Position numbers and translations under genes: made by a program. This document shows, in pieces, positions 55,901-64,000 of a stretch of 64,000 nt of DNA (positions are counted from its first letter, which is position 1; every line of letters begins with the position of its first letter). Source of the DNA: Cydia pomonella. Its lineage: Eukaryota; Arthropoda; Insecta; Lepidoptera; Tortricidae. The notes below the pieces were generated by a model, which searched no databases, was not told the DNA's origin, and worked only from the letters and a program-made list of their open reading frames with translations. The stretch covers positions 24,342,725-24,406,724 of the forward strand of contig NC_084706.1 in the NCBI RefSeq assembly GCF_033807575.1, given 5' to 3'.

Positions 55901-56484
55901 CGAGGCTTTGCTCCGTGGTCGTTAGTGCTAGAAAGCTGAAATTTGGCATGGATATATAAATCAATAAAGCCGACAAAGTCGTACAATAAAATCTAAAAAT
56001 TTAATTTTTTTTAGGGTACCTCCCCTACACGTAAAGTGGGGGTGAAATTTTTTTTTCACTTCAACCCTAGAGTGTGGGGTATCGTTGGAAAGGTCTTTCA
56101 AAACTAATGAGGGTTTTCAAGAAACATTTTTTGATAAAGTGAATATATTCGGAGATAATCGCTCCGAAAGAAAAAAAAATGTGTCCCCCCCTCTAACTTT
56201 TGAACCATAGGTCCAAAAAATATGAAAAAAATCGTGGAAGTAGAGCTTAAGAAAGACATTAAATGAAAACTATAGCGGACATGATCAGTTTAGCTATTTT
56301 TGAGTTATCGCAAAAAGTTTCCCCTTGATAGTAAAAAGACTTACTTTAATTAGATACTGATTATGCAAATTTGCCTATTTGTTTAACTCAGGTGAAAGGT
56401 ACCGTTTCATCCCTTGGTTAACAATTTACTATACTTTAAGCTCCAGTTTAGCTTATTGTGACGGAAGAGTAACTACGGAACCCT
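55816..56484 (+). mobile_element. AGGGTTCCGTA-terminated element
   Basis: A 669-bp unit beginning AGGGTTCCGTA and ending TACGGAACCCT, an exact 11-bp inverted terminus. After the left end are a second GGAACCC, a (GTCT)n run at 55866-55899 and non-coding sequence. The fragment at 4980-5050 is from the same family. I recall this type as widespread in Lepidoptera; its superfamily is not settled by the sequence. Confidence 0.75.
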
Positions 56485-56564
56485 ACACTGAGCGTGACCC
56501 GACATGCTCTTGGCCGGTTATTAAACATATTTTAAAATGATGTAGAATAGCCTATTTTCAATTC

Positions 56565-56720
56565 GACGACCTGTCTGGCCTAGTGGGTAGTGACCTTGCC
56601 TATGAAGCGGATGGTCCCGGGTTCAAATCCTGGTAAGGGCTTTTATTTGTATGTTGAGCACGAATATTTGTTCCGGTTCATGGGTGTTTCTATGTATTGA
56701 AGTATTTATACATATTTTTT
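56565..56720 (+). mobile_element. tRNA-derived SINE, family B (3'-truncated)
   Basis: TGGCCTAGTGGG A box and an intact GGTTCAAATCC B box at about 56619-56630, then GAGCACGAATATTTGTTCC. The 3' tail seen in other copies is missing. Confidence 0.8.
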
Positions 56721-58515
56721 AGTAATTAGTGAGTTTTGCATGTCACCTGACGATATATACACTACGGTACATAACTTGATTCTAGATTCTAGATTCTAGA
56801 GCATAGACCAACTGAGGAAGTTACCTTAAATTACCTTCTATCTAGAGTCTAGATCTGGAATGACATCCGCTGTGCTGTGCACTACCACACAATGCGAGAT
56901 GATATTCACAGTGCCTATACTTCTCTTTAAAAGTAGTTTAAGCCCCGGGTATGTACCCGGGTTCAAGCATGGTCCAAGTGCCCCCAGAAAACATTGAACC
57001 CTAAGATGAGTGGAAATTAAGTTTAACGACTTTTAAACATTCATTAATAATGTTAATTACATCCAGATATCGTATAACCAATGCTCGTTAATTATATTTC
57101 TAGGAATTTGTATGCGAGGACGAAAATGTTATTGGATATTTAGGTACGGCTTTCCGCTGAAGCAGTCATGAGAAAAGACAATCGACTTAATTCCAATAGT
57201 ATTATATTTCTCCTTCGGGTTGTGAGTTCAAATGTCAGACTTCCTAATATAAAACAAAACCGACTTAGGAAAATAATTATATGATCTTCATGGTTTTTTC
57301 TATTATTCCACATCACTAAAGGTGCGACCACACCGCTGCTTTAGAAACAGTGACGGCATGGAATCGCAGTGACGCATTGTAAGCGTACCGTTTTTTTGCG
57401 TGCCATCCACACCGCTGCCCAAAATACGCTGGCAGCGTAACGAAGTGCCGTAGTTTACGACTTTACTAGGACATGTGTAAAAATCGTGACATTTAGAATG
57501 CGTTACTGTGATCATTGCGATAGCGTATTTTAAGAGGAAAGAGGACGGCCGCTTCTCCATACAGAAATAGTCCCCATTTTCCTGTCTGGATATTAACATT
57601 ATGGAATAGTACGTTACTATAGAGGCCGGGAAACGTAGGGTTGCAGACCAAGTAGATATATACGGCTGAGCGTAGCGAAGTGCTTTTCTCAAACTTGCAA
57701 TTAAAACGAAAAATTGTAGTCAATTTGTTTTGTGGCGACCTACTCGGCTCGCCACTCTACCAGCGGTGTACAACCTTACGCGCGATCCGCGCACCTGCGC
57801 GATGCGCCACCACCGTTGCTTAGCAACGAATATGCACAACAAATGTAAGCAGTTGTTACTTTTACTTTTATGGTACTAAATAAAGATTATTTTATTTTAT
57901 TTATTATTATTTTTAACAAATCACCGTACCAAGCTAACTGAAGCTAGTTGATGGTTGGATACCAAGACGTTGTGTCACATTTAGACGTTAAAAAACAAAA
58001 GAAAGTTGCTTTACAGTCCTACGTGTGTAAGGCAGTATGAAATTCCTTTACATATCATCTTCACTCATCGCACCTGATATGTAGTATTTCCGGGCCTAAT
58101 TTGACGTGTCATGCCATCATTTCATAGCAAGTTTGAGAAAAATAGTTTTACATAATTTGATGTACATATATCCACTCACGTGATTAATATTTTTCAGTGA
58201 CTTCTATTATTATGATAAAATAAGGGAGACAGCTGCTGGTAGTTCGTTTTAGATCATAGGTTGAGCCACCATATTTGGTTGGTTTTACTACTCTTTCAGA
58301 CAAATAGCAATATGTGTCAAATCGGTCCGGTCCAGCCATTTAAAAAAAACAGGTCTTAATAAAGCCGTGGATCATGCATGAAAAACGGTTTTAAGTCAGT
58401 TAAAAAGTATAAATAATACTTTGGTCAGAAATCAGAATTTGAGTGGCTTAATACGAGTACTGTAACTATAAAGGGGGGGTTTGTAAATATAGCCTTTACA
58501 CATAAGATGCTATAA
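56721..58515. other. Intergenic with minor repeat ends
   Basis: A short family-R piece (CTGGAATGACATCCGCTGTG) lies at about 56855-56925. Near 57320-57470 GGTGCGACCACACCGCTGC and CACACCGCTGCC recur, which looks like a MITE end without its partner. No gene. Confidence 0.45.
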
Positions 58516-58725
58516 TTTGTTTGTTTTTGTTTACCAACATGCAATAGTTTGTGCCAATAGAAAATAGATATTCATATCATAATTAGAATAAGTAAACTGA
58601 ACTGGACTGTGTATCTCGGTGAGGACTGTCGTGGAGGAAAATGCATGTTTTACGTGTAAGTTAGTTTTAATAGAACCTTATGTACATTTTACTCTGTTTG
58701 GTCTCCTAATAAAAGAAATAAAATA
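58516..58725 (+). repeat. Dispersed repeat F (copy 2)
   Basis: Reverse-complement partner of 50880-51090. In this orientation it ends CCTAATAAAAGAAATAAAAT, resembling a polyadenylation signal and A-rich tail, so it may be a retroposed sequence. Confidence 0.8.
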
Positions 58726-58807
58726 ATGATTGTAAAAGATCACTGCAATTAGTGGAAATAATTATTTCTCTTCTTGGTAATCCAATCTTGTTAAGCTACT
58801 ACTAAGG

Positions 58808-58932
58808 TTTAGGGTCGGTAACGCGCATGTAACTCCTCTGGAGTTGTAGGCGTACATAGGCTTCGGAGACTGCTTACCATCAGGCGGGCCGTATGCTTGT
58901 TTGCCACCGACGTAGTATTAAAGAAAAAAAAA
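58808..58932 (+). repeat. Family R, 3' part
   Basis: GGGTCGGTAACGCGCATGTA, CTCCTCTGGAGTTG and CAGGCGGGCCGTATGCTTG to CACCGACGTAGTATTAAAG, then an A-run. Confidence 0.75.
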
Positions 58933-59009
58933 AGCTAAGCATGGAGTTTAGCATGAAGAATACTGTATACAATCAGGTACGGACAAGATAATTTATAAAC
59001 CCTTATAAA

Positions 59010-59190
59010 TGCCGATGGTCCTGCATGGGCATTTGTGTGATGAGCACAAATATTTGTTCCTGAGTCATGGATGTTTTCTTTGTATTTAAGTATTTGTATA
59101 AATTATATATATCGTTGTCTCAGTACCCACAACACAAGCCTTCTTGAGCTTACCGTGGGACTTAGTCAATTTGTGTAAGAATGTCCCTAT
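59010..59190 (+). repeat. SINE family B, 3' half
   Basis: GAGCACAAATATTTGTTCC to CAATTTGTGTAAGAATGTCC. The tRNA-like head is absent, so it is 5'-truncated. Confidence 0.7.
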
Positions 59191-59194
59191 AAGG

Positions 59195-59335
59195 TGAGGT
59201 AAGGTGAGTAAGGTTGCCAGAGCTCAACGAGGAGGGGGCGGGCGGGTTGCAGGCGTACATAGGCTACGGAGACTGCTTACCATCAGGCGGGCCGTATGCT
59301 TGTTTGCAACCGACGTAGTATAAAAAATAAATAAT
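59195..59335 (+). repeat. Family R, rearranged 3' part
   Basis: AAGGTTGCCAGAGCTCAACG, then a GGCGGGCGGG patch, then GCAGGCGTACATAGGCTACG to CAACCGACGTAGTATAAAAA. An internal ~45 bp is missing relative to other copies. Confidence 0.7.
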
Positions 59336-59383
59336 AATTTACAAATATATTCTTCTGATTCATCAGGCATTTCGTAATATGTC

Positions 59384-59722
59384 ATGAATTGCCTAGTTAA
59401 TACCTATTTAAGCCTTCCGGCGGACGGGCGATGGGGCGATTTTAGTATGCAAAATAAAAGCGCGGCGTTGAATGTTGCAGAAGGACGCGGGACGTGGAGG
59501 GACTGTCTAAATAACTTTCCGCGGAACCCTAAAAAGAGAAGATTTTCATTAAACGACAGCATTCAACATAATACATTCGGCATCTCAGTCTCGGATAAAG
59601 AGCCAGATTACAGCCTTCTGGAGGAGAAATATAAGGGCAATAACGGGGATAGACTCGGAGGAATAAATTATTTGCTCATCAAACGAAGTGCGGTGCTTTG
59701 GGATTATTTCATGTCGGCGTAA
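59384..59722 (+). CDS. Hypothetical 112-codon ORF in the first duplicate
   Basis: From ATG 59384 to TAA 59722. Composition looks protein-like, including FPRNPKKRRFSLNDSI and SDKEPDYSLLEEKYKG, but no domain is recognised. The second duplicate at about 60257-60440 has lost the frame (for example TAG after CTCGGATAAAGAGC), which argues against conserved coding function. It is more likely part of a repeat. Confidence 0.2.
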   Translation: MNCLVNTYLSLPADGRWGDFSMQNKSAALNVAEGRGTWRDCLNNFPRNPKKRRFSLNDSIQHNTFGISVSDKEPDYSLLEEKYKGNNGDRLGGINYLLIKRSAVLWDYFMSA

Positions 59723-60440
59723 ATTGTTTAATCACAGGTATCTACTAAACACGGAGCACTCTATTTTCTTACATCACTTTTTTTTTTATACTACGTCGGT
59801 GGTAAACAAGCATACAGCCCGCCTGGTGGTAAACAGTCTCCGTAGCCTATGGACGCCTGCAACTTCAGAGGAGTTGCATGCGCGTTGCCGACCCTAACAC
59901 TCCACACCCTCGTTGATCTCTGGCAACCTTACTTACCGGCAGGAACACAACACTATGAGTAAGGTCTAGTGTTTTCTGTAAGTTGGAGGTACTTCCCCAG
60001 TTAGGCTCTGCTCTACATCTGGAATGACATTCGCTGTGCTGTGCCCTACCACACAAAGCGAGATGACATTCACAGTGCCTATACTTCTCTTTTGGACGTA
60101 GTTTAAGGACGTACCTGGGTCCACCTGCCAACACGCTATGCTGACGATCGGATGTCAACTGCAGCTGTGTTACTGTTGCAGCGTCGTTGTTTTCACCGCT
60201 GTATTTGTCAATTCCCTTTATAAAAAGAGACAGTCTAAACAACCTTTGCCATGGAAACCTAAAAAGGGAAAATCTTCATTAAATGACTGCAATATATTCG
60301 GCATATCAAAGTCTCGGATAAAGAGCTAGATTACAGCGTTATGGTGCAGAAATATCGGGGCAATAACGGAAATAGACCCGGAGGAATAAATTATTTGCTC
60401 ACCAAACGAAGTGAGGTGCTATGGGGTTATTACTGTAGGC
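59515..60440 (+). repeat. ~200-bp direct duplication flanking a family-R copy
   Basis: The segment AACCCTAAAAAGAGAAGATT...GGAATAAATTATTTGCTCA (59525-59680) recurs diverged at 60257-60402. Shared blocks include TTCGGCAT, CTCGGATAAAGAGC and AAACGAAGTG. A family-R element lies between them. Confidence 0.7.
59780..60105 (-). repeat. Family R, long copy
   Basis: Same extent as 27689-27998: a T-run and ATACTACGTCGGTGGTAAAC at the left, CACAAAGCGAGATGACATTC at the right. It lies between the two duplicates at 59.5 and 60.3 kb. Confidence 0.75.
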
Positions 60441-62037
60441 TCTTGGGTGAGGGAACAGGGTTTTTGGTTGATTCGGGTCTTGAAAGTTATTGTTATCCGT
60501 GATTGTTTGATTGAATATAGAAAGCCGTGGGGTAGTTCCGATTGTCCGAAGAATAATTGGCCTAGCCAAGAAGACATTCGTTGTTGATAGAAAACGCCAA
60601 TCGAAATTTAAATCTCGCCTCGAATTCCACAACGTCGGATGTGAACATACGGCCAAATAACTTTTTAATATAACGGTAATATTCAACACATTCTTTTTCT
60701 AATAAGCTGACACTGGTATTTCTATCATTCTTAATTTCCGAGGTTGGATTTGACGAAAATCCATTTTTCCATCAGGCAGTAAGCCTTTTCCTTTTTCATG
60801 GTTTTGCCTCTAAAATGTGTCATTTTTGTTGATGGCGGAAAGTGACTTGTGATATATCTAAATTGCTGATATGTTTTGAGGTTTGTATCATTATAGACGA
60901 TTTTTTGACTATAACTTTAACACCAGAACTGCGTATTAGATTTTAACTTAAGCCTTATGCCTCAAATATTTAAGGGGTGGAGTGTAAGCATGTAAAAATA
61001 CGACTTTATGCCTGTATAGCCTGTTTGCGGTGGGAGGATGGGAACATTAATTGCATGTAAAAATACGCAAGTAAGTACGAGTGTAACGGGTTAGCACTGA
61101 TTGACTAGCACGTTATCTTTTCGCGGATTAGCAAAGTAATATCTTGTGTTTTAATTAATATGGATTTCCGCAAAGTAATGCCTGATTCGTTATTTGTAAT
61201 TTACTAACACTTAATTTCATAAGTATTACTGACATAATATGGGCTTCAAGCCTGAAATAAAACATTTAATTTAATTACCGAATCACGAAACATTCTCAAA
61301 TCACCTTACAGACGATATTTATTTTAATACCATTCCATCGCAACAACTGGAAGGAATGGAACTTTAAATTACTTTTGAACTTTTCTTTAATTCCCAAAGC
61401 ATTTGCATACTCAAGTCTTGAAAATAGCCAGAAAATACGGAAAGTGAACTTTGATTAAGACAAAAGGGGCCGTGTCAGGAAGAAAAGATTGTGAGCGAGT
61501 GAGTTAAGAAAATTATTTTAATAAAAATCTACATTGGTTCGTGTAATAAAACGAATTTGGAAAAAAAAAACTGAAGCTCCATGTCGCTTCTGCGATTAAC
61601 AGATTAATTATATTTAACCGTTAAAATTTTTAAAACCAGCGAAATAAAAAAAATGCGTTTTCTGCACACTACGCCGAGACAGATTTTTAATGTATATCTT
61701 GACTGCATTTAGATAAGTACTAAAATGTCATACAATTTTCTGAAATCGATGTTGTTTTAGAGATAATCTCAATTTTTGAAAAAATTGTGTCTGAAATAAT
61801 CAGTGAAAAACGCCTTTTTGGCTGTGACGCTGCTGCTGTGTGACATGTATGGTTTAGACAACCTACTGAAAAAAAAAGGTTCCCAAAGGTTGTCTGGAAG
61901 AGATCGCTTCTTAGCGATAAAACCGCCTGTTGTTACCTAACTTTTACGTGTTTTTTCATTTTCTGTCTATTTTTAAATGTATGGTGCACAATAAAGAATA
62001 TTTACTTACTACTGACAGACATTCAAGTTTTAATAAT
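60441..62037. other. Intergenic, no gene seen
   Basis: AT-rich. AATAAAGAATATTTACTTACT near 61990-62011 resembles a LINE 3' tail. No coding segment. Confidence 0.45.
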
Positions 62038-62183
62038 TTAACCGCTTATAATGTTTCATCGAGCATGCTCGTGTCGCCGCCGGTACGAAGTTAGACGAAG
62101 TTTAGTCTTATTTATCAGACGCCGGCGAAATGGGCTGGATATTGTATGTCTTATATATCAGACTACGGCGGTTAAAAGGTTAA
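62038..62183. mobile_element. Possible TTAA-flanked MITE
   Basis: TTAACCGCTTATAA at the left and GCGGTTAAAAGGTTAA at the right. TTAA ends recall piggyBac-type elements, but the inverted match is only partial. Confidence 0.35.
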
Positions 62184-62929
62184 TGGAAACTCGCAAAATT
62201 TACCTGAAAATAAAAAGAAAACTTTACTTCAAATTAATTGTATTGTCTTTTTTGTCGCCAAGGTGTTAAAATAACTAACACAATTTATTTTTTATTTTTT
62301 ATTAAATTTGACCAAAAGTCATATAATTTTCTTTGTATAATTTTATTGTAGGTATTAATGCATGTGTACTCGTATTTGTAGTATAGTGTTTAAGTCTAGT
62401 GTTCCAAATTAATATGTATGAGTCATTATGTTACTCGAAATAAACGAATTTTAATTAATTAATATAACATTTTTTGCTCCTTATGACCTCAGAAATGCGT
62501 GGTTAAAATTACTCAATCGGGTTACTCAAGCCCGCGTTGTATAGTAGTCCCTTAACTCCTTAACCACATTACGTTTTGCCTCCCACTCCACTAAGTAACT
62601 ACAAAGTATTGGAAATCTGTCAAACTTATCCAAGTTACATCACAACCTGTTTTCGGGGTGAAATATATTTCAAATAGCCAAATTATGCTTACATAATAAC
62701 AGTTTTTTTTTTTAAATAGGAGTATGAGTGCCTTGGTATACGGAGGGTGTTTTTTTTTAAAGTCGTTATTTTGCGAAATGAATATATAGATAATACTGAA
62801 TAACCTACTATGAAACTAACTCCGAAATCACGAAAAAAATTGATCTTTTATATATTTACAAGAACAATATAGGTACATAATGGATATATACAGCTTATTA
62901 CTATAACTAGCTTATATCTAAAATAGGCC
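62184..62929. other. Intergenic, no gene seen
   Basis: AT-rich, with poly-T runs near 62704 and 62750. Nothing recognised. Confidence 0.5.
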
Positions 62930-63110
62930 CTTGAGGCATTGCACCAAGGATGCTGGCGGCATTTCCTCGTTGTATCGCAATACTAATAGGTTGTGCGAGG
63001 AAGCCGCTAGCTCTTCGGTCACCAGTTACGTCAACCAGACGTATCGCGATTTCTCCAAAAAACTTGTGCGCGCTGGGACCCCATGGACCAAGAGTTTCAA
63101 CGCCAAATGT
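62930..63110 (-). pseudogene. Non-LTR retrotransposon C-terminus (FGVETLGPWGP type)
   Basis: The minus frame from about 63110 reads FVTFGVETLGPWGPSAH, then EIAIRLVDVTGDRRASGFLA, then IAIQRGNAASILG. It has no internal stop over about 60 codons, unlike the related + copy at 53828, so it is the better preserved of the two. It is truncated at both ends. Confidence 0.7.
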
Positions 63111-63599
63111 TACAAAAATTATACATTTTGGTTGGTCAGCTGATGTTGATATTTTCTATGGGAGTCCATTTTGCATAAAAGTTGCTCAATATGACCTATC
63201 TAGTCATATCTCAAAATATTGCAATATTGCAGATTAAAAAAAAAACTTGTATTTATATCAGTATTTTTTATTTAGAATCGTTCATTTTCTCACCAGAACT
63301 ATTCAGCGAGGAAATGCTTCCAGTATCTTTGGTCCATTCGGTCAGTTTCAATAGAGAAGGTTGAGGAAAATAGCAGTATTTCAGCTTACGAAGCTTCTTT
63401 GTAGGCTTGAGGCAGGGTAAGATATTACAGCTCGCACCACGGATTGCCGTGGCATTATGCTGAGTGGAGATCCCACTTTAGCGTCCAATGTTTTTTGTCT
63501 TCTTGTCTTTTTTTCTTTATATACTATGTTGTGGCGTTAAATAAATGTATTTTCTTTCTTTAATTTGTATATTTGTTTATGTATTTGTCCAAAAGAGAA

Positions 63600-63915
63600 G
63601 TATGGGGATTGTTAATGTCATCTCGCTTTGTGTGGTAGGGTACAGCACAGCGGATGTCAGTCCTGATCTAGAGCAGAGCCCAACTAGGGAAGTACCTCCA
63701 CCTTACAGAAAACCGCAGCCAAATAACACTAGACCCTACTCATAGTGTTGTGTTCCTGCCGGTGAGTAAGGTTGCTAGAGCTCAACGAGGGTGCGGAGAA
63801 TTAGGGTCGACAACGCGCATATAACTCCTCTGAAATTGCAGGCGTCCATAAGCTGCGGAGACGGCTTACCATCAGGCAGGCCGTATACTTGTTTACCACT
63901 GACGTAGTAGAAAAA
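63600..63915 (+). repeat. Family R, full copy
   Basis: GTCATCTCGCTTTGTGTGGT, CAGCACAGCGGATGTCAGTC, GGAAGTACCTCCACCTTAC, CACTAGACCCTACTCATAG and CAGGCAGGCCGTATACTTG to CACTGACGTAGTAGAAAAAA, in the orientation opposite to 27689-27998. Confidence 0.8.
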
Positions 63916-64000
63916 AGAGTAAACACAAATTTAATTTGCAGGCAGATCAGTCAGTTTGTTTGAGCCAATGCGATACTCGCCTATTAAAAACTGAGTACGA

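Noticed and set aside
55660..55986. Open frame across SINE and the following element
   Set aside because: It crosses two unrelated repeats, and its QTDRQTDRQTD stretch is a (GTCT)n translation.
62051..62269. 72-codon arginine-rich frame as a gene
   Set aside because: It spans a possible MITE and has biased composition only.

Overview
The window looks like lepidopteran (moth or butterfly) nuclear DNA. It is AT-rich, has an intron-containing cytochrome P450 gene end, and is packed with repeats typical of such genomes: tRNA-derived SINEs, 5'-truncated non-LTR retrotransposon ends, many small palindromic (MITE or foldback) elements and two young LTR retrotransposons. This rests on pattern recognition only; no database was searched. 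There is no bacterial or viral layout, no operon, no rRNA and no CRISPR array.

Layout. 0-5 kb: a long-armed foldback element, SINEs and a LINE end. 5-11.4 kb: mostly non-coding, with decayed LINE pieces (7.1-8.3, 10.0 and 11.2 kb), a roughly 180-bp tandem repeat (9.0-9.75 kb) and a clean MITE (10.5 kb). 11.5-13.25 kb: the last three exons of a mitochondrial-clan-like cytochrome P450, the only host gene recognised. 14.05-18.99 kb: an apparently intact Ty3/gypsy-type retrotransposon on the minus strand, with one gag-pol ORF, identical 122-bp LTRs and a 5-bp target duplication. 19.8-23 kb: MITEs, a hAT-like end and a tRNA-like sequence beside a palindrome. 23.09-26.71 kb: a second LTR element with identical 370-bp LTRs that carries only a gag-like frame (with one internal TAG) and a 50-bp minisatellite, and no pol.

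27-36.4 kb: dispersed and tandem repeats and LINE pieces. 36.59-38.64 kb: a terminal-inverted-repeat DNA element with dense subterminal motifs and two small opposed ORFs. 39.0-40.8 kb: nested palindromic elements interrupted by a LINE end with its own 13-bp target duplication. 43.2-46.8 kb: a tandem array of about 220-255 bp units with a higher-order duplication near 1.77 kb. 47-64 kb: SINEs, MITEs, LINE ends and dispersed repeats in otherwise featureless sequence.

The elements do not form a pathway. The informative content is transposon biology: one autonomous-looking retrotransposon, one recently mobilised gag-only element that must borrow pol functions, and several nested insertions whose order can be read. 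I found nothing that I could defend as a wholly new biological system; the gag-only element and the subterminal-repeat DNA element are the best candidates for something not previously described.
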